From Halospeciosus flavus (lineage in GTDB: Archaea; Halobacteriota; Halobacteria; Halobacteriales; Halobacteriaceae), in contig NZ_CP122312.1 of the NCBI RefSeq assembly GCF_029814175.1, positions 2,170,001 through 2,234,000 on the forward strand: DNA of 64,000 nucleotides, written 5' to 3'. The notes beneath the pieces are model-generated. The model had not been told where the DNA came from, ran no database searches, and saw only the letters and a program-made list of their open reading frames with translations. The translations under genes were made by a program, and so were the position numbers. Positions 6,557-15,515 of the stretch are shown in pieces. How positions within the stretch are numbered: position 1 is the stretch's first letter; each line of letters opens with the position of its first letter.

Positions 6557-9322
6557 TTAGTTCTCGCGGCGGAGCACGAGAAGCGCAGCACCGACGAGTG
6601 CGACGAGGGAGACCATGACGCCGAAGCCGGGCGTGCCACCGTTCGTCGTCGTGGTGGTCGGCGCGGCCGTCGTCGTGGTCGTGGTCGTCGTGCCCGTCGT
6701 GGTCGTCGTGGTGGTCGTCGTGTCAGACGGCGTGGTCGTGGTCGTCGTGTCCGTCTCCTCGACAACCTCGATCATCGTCGACGCGGACGAGTCCTCGGCC
6801 TCAGCGTTGACGCGGTAGGTCGTTCCGACCTCCGCATCAGCGAGCGAGACCGTCGTGTTCCACGTGCCGCTCATGGTGACGTCTGCCTGACCGCTGGCGA
6901 CGATGTCACCAGTGTCAGGGTTCGTGATCTCCACGAAGACCGTCGTGTCCGGACCCAGGTTCGTCGTCCCGGAGACCGTCACCTCACCCTGCGGGACCGT
7001 ACCCGTCGGGCTCGTGATTTCCAGCGACGGACTCTCGACCGTCAGGTTCGCACGTGCGATTGCGTCGTCAACACCAGCGCCCGTGTGCTCGTCGAGGATG
7101 ACCTCGACAGCCTGCTTCTGCGTTGCGGAGTTGCTGATGTTGTTGATGAGGGACTGCGGATCTGCGGACAGGTCACCGTCGCGGCCGGAGCCAACGACGA
7201 TGAGGTTCCACTGACCCTGCTGACGGAAGTTCGAGAGGTCCTTCTCGTAGGTCTGCTCGTCGTCGTCAACAGAGATCGACTCTGCCTGAATGTTGCCAGA
7301 GGTCGCTCCACGCGGACCAACGCGGTACACGTAGACGTCTTCCTGGCCGACTGCAGCACCGAACAGCGTAACCTCGTTGCCGCTCACGTCAGCGATCGTC
7401 GACCGCGAGAGCTGTGCGGAGAGGTTCCCTTCGACCGTCCGGATCGAGGTCGAAGTCGTCGTTTCGAAGTTCTGCCACTGGTCCTCGCTGTACGTACTGT
7501 CGTACGTTGCGGAGGCATCAGTCGTGGCGTAGAGACCGATCCGGTAGGAACCGGGGATTGCGAGCTCATCGCTCGCAGTCAGTTCGACCTCGTACGTACC
7601 GGAGCTGAGGTCATCGTCCGGGTTCGTCTCACCGGGGATCTTGTGCCAGGTCTCACCGACCTTGACGTAGGCACCAACCTGTTCTGCTTCCTGGGCAGTG
7701 CCGTTAATCGTGAAGTCGGTGCTCACCGGGACAACGCTCGGCGCGTCGCCGACCGTCATTTCCATCTCGGTGACTTCGAGATCGACTTCTTCATCAGCTT
7801 CACCGTAGCGCGTGTCGGAGACCTCGACGGTGATCGTCGAGTCCTCTTCAACGTACTGCGTGTCGATGCGGACCTGACCGGTCGCATCTTCGCCGAGTTC
7901 GATCTCGGCGACAACGGTGTTGTTTGCGGAGTCGTACGTGCGGTCAACAACATCACCAGTGTCGTCGAAGACCTGCGTGATGTTGCTGGCGTCGAGGCGG
8001 TCGAGCAGGTTGCTACTGTCGACGCGGACGAAGACGTTCTCGCCAGGCGAACCGGTGACCGTTCCGACAACCTTCTCGCCCTGGACGACGGACGTCTTGT
8101 CGAGCGAGATGCTGGGGTCAGCATCGCCAATCGTGAAGCTCACGGTATGGGATGCACTGTCGAGTTCGTCACCAGTAAGCGTGACATTGTACTGCTCTTG
8201 GTCGAGCGTGCCAAGGTTAGTCAGCTGGAACGTCGTGTCTGCCGTTCCAGTGTAGTAGTAGTCACCGCTAGCCTTCTCGATGTACTGGGAGCTCGTGTCG
8301 ACGAGGTCGCCAGTGATTTCGACACCGCTCGAGTCCTTGATCGTGATTTCGAGGCGGTCAGCACTCCCGAAGTTGTAGTCCGGGTTGACCGTGAGCGACG
8401 ACTGTTCAGTCGTCACCTGACCGTTCGTGACTTCAGTGTCCTCAGCGGAGCTAAGGTACAGGCTGACGTCGCTGAACGTCGGCTCGACAACACTATAGTC
8501 GACACCATCGTTGGTGTCAGTCGAGACCTGGTAGCCACCAGTCACGAAGTTGTTGGCCGACGTGAAGTCAGTCTTACTCGGATTCTCAACAACGATAGTC
8601 CGAGCATCGTCACCGGTCTTCTCGAACGTGACACTGCCGGTTTTCCCGACGTCGGGGACGATGTTCACGTCTTCCTCACCCATGAACACGGTCACAGGAT
8701 TGTTGTAGACCGTGTTGTAGTCACGCGTAGAGGACGAGGACGATAGGTCGGAGACCGTAAGGTCCGGGCTGAGGGTAACGTACCCGCCCGTGGACTCGTC
8801 GCTACCGACAACTTTAGCGAGAGTCTGACCAGTGTACGTCTGATCGCCCGTGACCGATGGTGCACGGAAGGAAACGACGAACTGAACCGAAACAGTGTCG
8901 TCCTGAAGACCACTGTCGGTCCCCGTCTTGATCATGACCTTGTTAGTGGACGAGTCAACAACGGACATCCCAGAGACCTCATAGGTCTGAGACGCGTTTG
9001 CGATCGTCCCGCCCGAGATAGCAATGTTCTCGAGGCTGTCGGGCAGATCAAGATAGAACTCGTCAGTGTTACCGTCAGCAGTGTTCACATCCTGAGCGGT
9101 ATACGTTACTTTGTACGAGCTATACGATTCTCCCTCATTAATGGGATCAGTCTCGTAGAGACTGACACCAGAGAGGGTCCCTTGGGTGCCGCCACCAGGA
9201 ACGTCGGCGGCCTGATTTGCCGCAGCTGCTCCCCCGGCGAACGCGATGGACCCTCCGAAGACGGAGATGACCATCAGCGCGGCGAGGAATAGGCCGCGGA
9301 TCTTATTGTTTGTGTCTGTCAT
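6557..9322 (-). CDS. csg: S-layer (major cell surface) glycoprotein, PGF-CTERM
   Basis: A 921-residue protein that forms the haloarchaeal cell wall lattice. It has a signal peptide (about residues 1-35, ending GGAAAA), long acidic beta-rich extracellular repeats with several N-x-S/T sequons, a Thr-rich spacer at about 860-890 that is probably O-glycosylated, and a C-terminal PGF motif (898-900) plus one hydrophobic helix and RREN tail. In this family, archaeosortase ArtA cleaves near PGF and attaches lipid. Length and order match Haloferax and Halobacterium Csg proteins. A leader with hairpins precedes the ATG and a strong terminator follows. The adjacent genes on the same strand encode a COG1361 surface protein and an exporter. 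Confidence 0.93.
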   Translation of the reverse strand: MTDTNNKIRGLFLAALMVISVFGGSIAFAGGAAAANQAADVPGGGTQGTLSGVSLYETDPINEGESYSSYKVTYTAQDVNTADGNTDEFYLDLPDSLENIAISGGTIANASQTYEVSGMSVVDSSTNKVMIKTGTDSGLQDDTVSVQFVVSFRAPSVTGDQTYTGQTLAKVVGSDESTGGYVTLSPDLTVSDLSSSSSTRDYNTVYNNPVTVFMGEEDVNIVPDVGKTGSVTFEKTGDDARTIVVENPSKTDFTSANNFVTGGYQVSTDTNDGVDYSVVEPTFSDVSLYLSSAEDTEVTNGQVTTEQSSLTVNPDYNFGSADRLEITIKDSSGVEITGDLVDTSSQYIEKASGDYYYTGTADTTFQLTNLGTLDQEQYNVTLTGDELDSASHTVSFTIGDADPSISLDKTSVVQGEKVVGTVTGSPGENVFVRVDSSNLLDRLDASNITQVFDDTGDVVDRTYDSANNTVVAEIELGEDATGQVRIDTQYVEEDSTITVEVSDTRYGEADEEVDLEVTEMEMTVGDAPSVVPVSTDFTINGTAQEAEQVGAYVKVGETWHKIPGETNPDDDLSSGTYEVELTASDELAIPGSYRIGLYATTDASATYDSTYSEDQWQNFETTTSTSIRTVEGNLSAQLSRSTIADVSGNEVTLFGAAVGQEDVYVYRVGPRGATSGNIQAESISVDDDEQTYEKDLSNFRQQGQWNLIVVGSGRDGDLSADPQSLINNISNSATQKQAVEVILDEHTGAGVDDAIARANLTVESPSLEITSPTGTVPQGEVTVSGTTNLGPDTTVFVEITNPDTGDIVASGQADVTMSGTWNTTVSLADAEVGTTYRVNAEAEDSSASTMIEVVEETDTTTTTTPSDTTTTTTTTTGTTTTTTTTAAPTTTTTNGGTPGFGVMVSLVALVGAALLVLRREN

Positions 9323-9446
9323 GGTTAGTTCGATGCTCGCTGATTTGCCGGGTCCTCGACCCAGACGGGGTCGGGTACTACGGCGCCCTCAGCTAGCCGA
9401 GGGGCGGGTAGGGGTATCCGAACAAAGACCTGTGTGTGGTATATGT
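9323..9446 (-). promoter_or_regulatory. S-layer gene promoter and structured leader
   Basis: On the minus strand a CATATAC TATA-like box lies at about 9439-9445, which would put transcription start near 9415 and give a leader of about 90 nt. The leader contains hairpins CGACCC/GGGTCG (9357-9373) and CCCTC/GAGGG (9386-9403). Long 5' leaders are unusual in haloarchaea, where leaderless mRNAs dominate, but have been reported for S-layer genes. Positions are inferred by eye. Confidence 0.5.
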
Positions 9447-9588
9447 CTTGTGGTGAATGCCTTCGATATCGGCCGCGAGAAGGCCTGCGTCATTCATTCA
9501 CACACCTTTCGATAATTACTCTCCACGAACCAATACTCGACGACCGAATCACGGCGAACAAGCGGAAAAACCACCAAAACGATAGTCC

Positions 9589-12036
9589 TCACTCCATCGG
9601 GTTGACGAGACTGTCCCAGACGACGAACGCCGATGGCGTCACGATCACTGACGTGATGTAGGAGTAGAAGATCGAGAGTGCAGTGATGACGCCGAACTGC
9701 CCAAGGATGGGCGTAATTGCGAGCGCGAGCACGCCGATACCGGAGACAGTCGTCAGCATACTGCCCGTGAGTGCCCCACCTGTTCCGGCGACCGTCGAGC
9801 CCATCGCTTCGTAGAGGTTGTCCCCCGTATACTCGTCGACGAAGCGGTGAACGAAGTGCGAGGAATAGTCAACACCCATCCCGATCGTGATCGAGAGAAT
9901 TGTGGCCGTCATCGCATTCAGCGGAATCGCCAAGAAACGCATCGTACCCGCGATAAAGGCGAGGGATAGCACGATCGGAACGAGATTGACGAGTCCGACT
10001 GTTGCGTACCCCTCGAATAGCCGGAAGATCGCGAGGAGGAAGACCGCGGCGGCGATCAGCGCGAGTGCAAGGCTTTGCAGGGCAGACTCAAGGATGGAGT
10101 CAGTGATCTGCTGGAAGATAATCGACTGGCCAGTCGCGGTCGCATCGTAGCGATAGTCATTGGCAATAGCCTGTGCGTCAGTCGTGACCTCGGCTTGGGA
10201 CGCACCGGACTCGATCGTGTAGACCACGCGCGTGCTTCGATAGGATGGAGTCAGGTAATTGTCGGCCCGATCACTGTATGGGGAGTCGAACAGGCGGTTA
10301 TAGATCGTTTTGAGATTGTCGTCGGGGATGCCGTCATCATCGACGTCGTTTCGCGCAACGAGCGCTGCGAACTCAGCATTCGCCTTGGCATAACTATCGA
10401 TGACATCGATAATGCTTGACGAGCGGGCAACCCGATCCTCGGCCGCGAAGGTGCTCGGCGGGTCGCGATTTGCACGCTGAATCTGTTCAAGCGCATAGTC
10501 GCGCGTCATCTGCCCCTCCACGTAGACGATGACCTGACCACCCCCAGTTGTCGCGAAGTGTTCGTCAAGATAGTCGATCGTCGCCGTCGCGGAGTAGTCA
10601 CTCGGCTTGAACGGCTCGGGAAGGCTCTCGAGATAGTCCGGGACGTCAGCTGGTGGGAGGAAGTCTTCCTGACTGAATGATGTATCAACACCAGTCCCGT
10701 ACGCGCCCGCGACGGCGGCCGAGAGAATCGCGAGTATCAAGAATGCTCGCGGCGCTCGCTTCGCGATAAACACTCCAAGTCTGAGAGCACGCCCGAGCAT
10801 GGACTCCTCAGAGCCGAGGGGACGCCGCCCGAATGCCGGGACGTTGTGGCGCTCACGCCATCTGTCAAGCAGGACCTTCCCGGCTGGGAGGAAGACCCCG
10901 AAGATAACCATGGTAAACGTAATTCCGATTGCGGCGACCAGGCCGAAACTTCGGATTGGAGGGAGTGAGCTCGTCAGATTCGCGGCGAATCCGAGGACGG
11001 TCGTCCCGGTAACAATGAAGAAGGCCGGAAGGAGTTGGTCCGTCGTCACCAACATGGCTTCATCAGTTCCAGCACCGTCAGCCCGTTCCTCACGATAGCG
11101 GTTGACCGCGTGGATACCGAAGTCGATACCGACGGCTAGGAGAAGTGGTGGCACGGCGACGAGCATCTGGGAAAACGGAATTCCCAGTAAGCCCATAAAG
11201 CCGAACGTCCAGATGACGGTCATCACCAGGGAAACGACGCCAAGGAACAGGTCAAAGGGATCCCGATAGGAGAAGATCAGGAAGAACAGAATCAGGAGGG
11301 CTGCAGCGGGCACGACGATAATCAGGGAGTCAACGATCACGTTTGCGAACTCCGCGGAGATCATCCCCGATCCGAAGACCGTAATATCACTGTTGACACT
11401 ATTGACGACGTGCTGGACGTTCTGCTGAATCGCAGTGAGTGGACTCGTTCCGCTGGCACCAATCGCAGAGCCACCTTCGCCAGGGATGCGGTGCGTAACA
11501 ACACCGATACTCCCAGAGGCGGTCGCGGACTCCCGGTTAAAGTCCTCACTCAGCGATTGGGCGATTCCCTTCTGTCGGGCCGCCTCTTCGACAGCGGCAT
11601 CAATCTCTTGGGGTGTCGCCGCCTGGAGCGCATCAATCTTCTCGGCAGTTGTGTCGGCCTGTGGGTTGAGCGTTGTCGCGATTGTGTCGGCCACACTCGA
11701 CGTTGCAGAAACACGAAGGCCCGGGCGCTCCGAAATACGCTTCTGGACGACTAACATGCGGAGCAGCGAGGACTTGGAGAGGACGTTCTGGTTCCGCTGG
11801 ATGAGCTGCGTTGAGCCGGTCCCAGCGGCGAATGGATCTTCGAACTCGCGCTGGACGTCCTCGTAGGCCTGCATCGCGGGGCTTCCTTCGGTGAACTGGG
11901 ACGTCCCGGATTCCGTCCCGATATTGCCGAGGCCCGCAGCGAACACCGCTGTCAGTAGTAGACAGGCGATGATGACTGTCTTGGGCTCCTCGACGACGAG
12001 TATATCGATCCGGTCGATGACGTCTTGATAGTCCAT
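9589..12036 (-). CDS. RND/MMPL-superfamily membrane transporter
   Basis: An 815-residue polytopic protein with two homologous halves. Each has one helix, a large extracytoplasmic domain, then a five- to six-helix block. The sterol-sensing/MMPL-like helix block is seen near GIDFGIHAVNRYREE in the first half and GMGVDYSSHFVHRF in the second. RND proteins use ion gradients to move hydrophobic or cell-envelope substrates. I chose the ATG at 12036; a TTG one codon earlier directly abuts the upstream stop. The start lies 3 bp after the stop of the COG1361 gene, so the two are surely one operon. The substrate is unknown. Confidence 0.85.
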   Translation of the reverse strand: MDYQDVIDRIDILVVEEPKTVIIACLLLTAVFAAGLGNIGTESGTSQFTEGSPAMQAYEDVQREFEDPFAAGTGSTQLIQRNQNVLSKSSLLRMLVVQKRISERPGLRVSATSSVADTIATTLNPQADTTAEKIDALQAATPQEIDAAVEEAARQKGIAQSLSEDFNRESATASGSIGVVTHRIPGEGGSAIGASGTSPLTAIQQNVQHVVNSVNSDITVFGSGMISAEFANVIVDSLIIVVPAAALLILFFLIFSYRDPFDLFLGVVSLVMTVIWTFGFMGLLGIPFSQMLVAVPPLLLAVGIDFGIHAVNRYREERADGAGTDEAMLVTTDQLLPAFFIVTGTTVLGFAANLTSSLPPIRSFGLVAAIGITFTMVIFGVFLPAGKVLLDRWRERHNVPAFGRRPLGSEESMLGRALRLGVFIAKRAPRAFLILAILSAAVAGAYGTGVDTSFSQEDFLPPADVPDYLESLPEPFKPSDYSATATIDYLDEHFATTGGGQVIVYVEGQMTRDYALEQIQRANRDPPSTFAAEDRVARSSSIIDVIDSYAKANAEFAALVARNDVDDDGIPDDNLKTIYNRLFDSPYSDRADNYLTPSYRSTRVVYTIESGASQAEVTTDAQAIANDYRYDATATGQSIIFQQITDSILESALQSLALALIAAAVFLLAIFRLFEGYATVGLVNLVPIVLSLAFIAGTMRFLAIPLNAMTATILSITIGMGVDYSSHFVHRFVDEYTGDNLYEAMGSTVAGTGGALTGSMLTTVSGIGVLALAITPILGQFGVITALSIFYSYITSVIVTPSAFVVWDSLVNPME

Positions 12037-12039
12037 CAA

Positions 12040-13683
12040 TTAGTTCTGGAGGTACCAGTAGATCCCGCCCGCGAGGACGACCAGCAGGATGACGACCCCG
12101 CCGATGAGGATCGGTGATGGGCCGCCACCCGCAGGCTCGGACACGTTCGCGGCGACAGTATACGTCTCGGAGAGCTGCTGGTCACCATCCGGGGTTTCGT
12201 ACTGGAAGTCCATCGTGACCGGGTATGGTTTCGCGAGTGCGCTGCCAGCCACACTCAGCTCGAAGCGCATGTTGACGGTTTCGCCCGGAGCGATCGTGGG
12301 AGCGAACGCCGTATCGTCGCTCGTCGAGAGCGGATTGTCGACGAATATCTTTGCGTTCACGTTCGACAACGGCTCATTGCCGTTGTTCGTGACCGCAACG
12401 GTGACGGCTCCTGCGGAGCCCGCAGTGAGTGAGACGTCGACTGGCTTCACAGTGAACTGCTTGCGCTCCGCGGCGACGGCTACCGTCGCAGGGATCGAAT
12501 CACTCTGCTGTGTCTCACCGGCCTTGTTCTGATACTCAACGGTAAATCGGAATTGGTGGGGGCCTGCCTCACCCGAATCGCTGACCTCTACGGGGAAGGA
12601 AATCTGCGTTGATTCGCCAGCCGACAGCTGTTCCAGGGCGAATTCTGTGCGCTGGGGATGAACCGCATCCGCACTCGTCGACAGCTTGGCAACAGCATTC
12701 GAGACAGTGCCTGGACCCTGATTCGTGAGCGTCGCTGTGACAGTCCCTTCTTCACCAACGCGGAGATTCGATGAGATATTTGAGAGCGTGAATGTCCGTT
12801 CTGGCTCAACAGTCACGCCCGTGGTGAGAAGATTCGACTCCGCGGCAATTCCTTTCGGCGTCGTGTAGTTCACCTGCATCTCGATCGGATAGGAGCCAGC
12901 CGTCGAACCATCTGTAGATCCGACCTTGATGGACCCGTTGTAGGTTTCACCCGGCTTGAGTTCGGGAATGAAGACCCGCGCCTGCTGCTGGGCCTTTGTT
13001 TGGCTGCCGAAGTAAATCGAGCGGTCCGAACTTGAGAATTCGACCGAGGCACGGTGTGCAACCTGTTCACCAGTGTTCTTGATCGTGAATTCGTACTGGC
13101 CCGTATCACCGACGAGCAAGTTGCTTGTCTGAGACGAGATAATGGAGAACTGCGGGCGTGCCTCAACGACGATCTCGACATATCGAGTTGTCGTGCGTGA
13201 AGAGTCGACGAATTCGATATTCGAGTATCCTCCCTGGGAGGACTGGTAGTTCACCATCGACGTATAGTCGTATTCGACACGGACAGGGACCTTGTACCGG
13301 CCCGGCTTGAGTTGCTCACCGACTTCGACAGTGAGTGCAGCCGTCTGTACACTCCCACTCGCAATCGAGCCAAGAGTAATCGTTCCGGATTTGACGTTGA
13401 CTGGTGCGTTGAGTTGCTCATCCAACACGGTTAGTTGGACATTGCGTGCCTCAGTCACCTGCTCGGTGAATTGGCTCGGCCCAGATTTCCAGATATTGCC
13501 ACTGTTCACGACTGTAACCCGGACCCGAGCTTCTTCACCAGCCTGGACATAATTGTCCCCCGACGAGAGGGTGATGCTCGGCGATCCGATAACCTGTTCC
13601 GTCCCGTCAGCGACGGCCGGAACGACGGGGATTACGAGGAGTGCCACCAGAAGGATGGCACCAATTGACTTTTTCTTAGTCAT
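12040..13683 (-). CDS. COG1361-type secreted protein, exporter partner
   Basis: A 547-residue protein with a signal peptide (about 1-25), four or more immunoglobulin-like NEW3/CARDB-type repeats (each with a GxTxxVxVTVVNSG or similar strand pattern), then a Gly/Pro linker and a C-terminal transmembrane helix ending WYLQN. It is therefore an extracellular protein anchored at the C-terminus. Haloarchaeal and methanogen genomes often pair such COG1361 proteins with RND-type exporters, as here, suggesting an envelope complex. It is first in the operon; the ATG is followed by a lysine-rich n-region. Confidence 0.8.
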   Translation of the reverse strand: MTKKKSIGAILLVALLVIPVVPAVADGTEQVIGSPSITLSSGDNYVQAGEEARVRVTVVNSGNIWKSGPSQFTEQVTEARNVQLTVLDEQLNAPVNVKSGTITLGSIASGSVQTAALTVEVGEQLKPGRYKVPVRVEYDYTSMVNYQSSQGGYSNIEFVDSSRTTTRYVEIVVEARPQFSIISSQTSNLLVGDTGQYEFTIKNTGEQVAHRASVEFSSSDRSIYFGSQTKAQQQARVFIPELKPGETYNGSIKVGSTDGSTAGSYPIEMQVNYTTPKGIAAESNLLTTGVTVEPERTFTLSNISSNLRVGEEGTVTATLTNQGPGTVSNAVAKLSTSADAVHPQRTEFALEQLSAGESTQISFPVEVSDSGEAGPHQFRFTVEYQNKAGETQQSDSIPATVAVAAERKQFTVKPVDVSLTAGSAGAVTVAVTNNGNEPLSNVNAKIFVDNPLSTSDDTAFAPTIAPGETVNMRFELSVAGSALAKPYPVTMDFQYETPDGDQQLSETYTVAANVSEPAGGGPSPILIGGVVILLVVLAGGIYWYLQN

Positions 13684-14019
13684 AGGAGGAATCGTATTGT
13701 CTCATACACTTCACCACTCGGGGATCCGCTCCAACCCAAATGTTGAATGTGCATTCAGTCACCTCGCAGTTCGGAAGTAGTACGTAAGTTCCTTTCGAAT
13801 ACCAGTGTTCCAACCCAGATCGCAAGGCGGACTTCCAACTACTTGCAGAGATTCGATAAGAGCTTGTGCTTTAGCGCAAGGAGGAATCCGGCAGCAGACG
13901 AAACAAACGACGATAGGCCTGTCTCTGCGATACCCACCGTTGGTTCTAGTCAATACCACAGAGCATACAGGGATCCAGGGCTTCCTCAGGGGACTCCGCA
14001 AACCGGCGCCGTATTTTAT
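13684..14019. other. Gene-free stretch upstream of the COG1361/RND operon
   Basis: No coding sequence is supported. On the minus strand it carries the upstream region of the COG1361 gene. The only in-frame readings are short, overlap on both strands and lack domain features. MITE copy 3 begins at the right edge. Confidence 0.4.
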
Positions 14020-14129
14020 CAGTTGTTGGTAATACGATTTCTTTATTCAGTGTGGAACATGTACTGAAAGTGTTCCGTGGCTAGTTACAGCTCCCATCGT
14101 GAATAAATGTGCTGTACGACCAACGACTG
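14020..14129 (+). repeat. 110-bp palindromic MITE, copy 3
   Basis: Near-identical to copy 2 and flanked by a perfect 4-bp duplication, TTAT, at 14016-14019 and 14130-14133. It ends 28 bp before the zinc-finger ATG at 14158, so it may provide part of that gene's promoter. Confidence 0.9.
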
Positions 14130-14157
14130 TTATACATAGGGAACCGTAGTATACACC

Positions 14158-14328
14158 ATGGAATCAGTTCGAAAGGGGCTGAGAAAGGATCAGCTGTACA
14201 AGGACACATACGGGCGCCTCAAATGCTCTGAGTGTGAGAAATCACTCCAAACGAAAGATAACCCATCTGAAGTCGGGACAACTCGAATCTGTCCCGATTG
14301 TGGAGAAGCGTGGACTGAACTCCGCTAG
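14158..14328 (+). CDS. HVO_0758-like small zinc-finger protein
   Basis: A 56-residue protein with two zinc knuckles, CSEC (23-26) and CPDC (45-48), and the framing ESVRKGLRKDQLYKDTYGRL ... ICPDCGEAW.ELR. That pattern is what I recall for the HVO_0758-family zinc-finger proteins of haloarchaea; this assignment rests on memory of the family. The role is probably regulatory. The gene lies alone between two near-identical 110-bp MITEs (copies 3 and 4). Confidence 0.75.
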   Translation: MESVRKGLRKDQLYKDTYGRLKCSECEKSLQTKDNPSEVGTTRICPDCGEAWTELR

Positions 14329-14357
14329 AGAACAACCACTCGTCTCGCACCTCCTAT

Positions 14358-14467
14358 CAGTTGTTGGTAATACGATTTCTTTATTCAGTGTAGAACATGT
14401 ACTGAAGGTGTTCCGTGGCTAGTTACAGCTCCCATCGTGAATAAATGTGCTGTACGACCAACGACTG
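14358..14467 (+). repeat. 110-bp palindromic MITE, copy 4
   Basis: Same length and orientation as copy 3, differing at a few bases. It is flanked by a perfect CTAT duplication at 14354-14357 and 14468-14471. The bases after the right duplication (TTCACAA) resemble those after copy 2, hinting that both copies landed in similar older sequence. Confidence 0.9.
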
Positions 14468-14530
14468 CTATTCACAACTTGATGACGGCCGGTCGGTCAG
14501 AAATTGGCTTTCACCAGGTTAGCTACGTAT

Positions 14531-15343
14531 TCAGATTTCTTCCCACCGGGCAATCTGGTTGGAGACCGTTTCAATCTCGTCACTCACTTGAGCGATCTCG
14601 CGTAACACTGGATGTGAGCTAGTAGTTTCAGTATAAAGATACTCGTTGAATGATGGCACAGTCGACGAACTCGGAGAGCGCTGGTGCCAGTCGCCATTCT
14701 GCCGTCGTTTAGCTACCTCGTGACAACGCGCTCGCAGTGCGTCCAAGTCATCGCGTAGCCGTTCCACCTCAGCAGGCGAACAGTCTGGAAAGGGACGGGA
14801 TTCGATTGCGATGAGTTCCGTACGGATTGCTGCGATCTCGGTTGCAGCCTCGTCAAGGATGGACTCCTCACGATCAAGACGATCGCGTACACGCTTTCGA
14901 CTGTCACGTGCCCGGCGAGCCGCAGTGAGAAATTGCTGTTTCAGGTATTCTGGAACTCCAGATGTGTCTCGAAGAGCACTAGCCAATTCTGGGTTGAACT
15001 CCGTCGCGACGCTTTCGAACCATCCCTCACCATACTCCTCGTCGTAGTGAGCGACCGCCATCACCGTATCGAGATACACCTCTTGGATCGGTGATACTGA
15101 CCGCTTGGCGTCATATCCAATGGTCGGGACAATCGTAGACTGATTTACATCAACTTGGCCGTCTGTTCTCGATGCATCACTCGATATTGATTCGAGCGAT
15201 CGAACTCGCCGTCGAAACGCATCAAAGGCGGCGATCTCGTCATCGAGAATCTCGCGCTCACGGTCTAGCGTCTCTCGTGCATCCGAGAAACACTGAGTCG
15301 TCGTCGAGTGTGACGGTGTATCTTGACGAGCAGACGAGACCAT
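14531..15343 (-). CDS. DUF7260-like coiled-coil protein
   Basis: A 270-residue, highly charged, mostly helical protein. Helical stretches at about 20-55 (DREREILDDEIAAFDAFRRRV) and 130-210 suggest coiled coils. The C-terminal PSFNEYLYTETTSSHPVLREI motif is typical of the haloarchaeal DUF7260 group as I remember it. It has no signal peptide or membrane helix, so it is cytoplasmic. Function unknown; such proteins are often encoded near mobile or accessory loci. Confidence 0.6.
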   Translation of the reverse strand: MVSSARQDTPSHSTTTQCFSDARETLDREREILDDEIAAFDAFRRRVRSLESISSDASRTDGQVDVNQSTIVPTIGYDAKRSVSPIQEVYLDTVMAVAHYDEEYGEGWFESVATEFNPELASALRDTSGVPEYLKQQFLTAARRARDSRKRVRDRLDREESILDEAATEIAAIRTELIAIESRPFPDCSPAEVERLRDDLDALRARCHEVAKRRQNGDWHQRSPSSSTVPSFNEYLYTETTSSHPVLREIAQVSDEIETVSNQIARWEEI

Positions 15344-15515
15344 ATACGGTATTTATTCGCCATTCGTTAATACCTGACTAGGAGATGCATGTTGGACACA
15401 ATATCTCTATATAGTTCAAGGCAGAGTACCACGGGCCACCTGATCCATGGTACTTCACAGCATCCATCAATTCAAGGAAGACAATCCAGAGACTGCAAGC
15501 GACACCAACGGATTT

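Noticed and set aside
7085-8746. 553-codon open frame antisense to the S-layer gene
   Set aside because: It lies wholly inside the S-layer gene on the other strand, lacks any domain and its residue pattern mirrors codon use of the real gene. High-GC genes produce such shadows.
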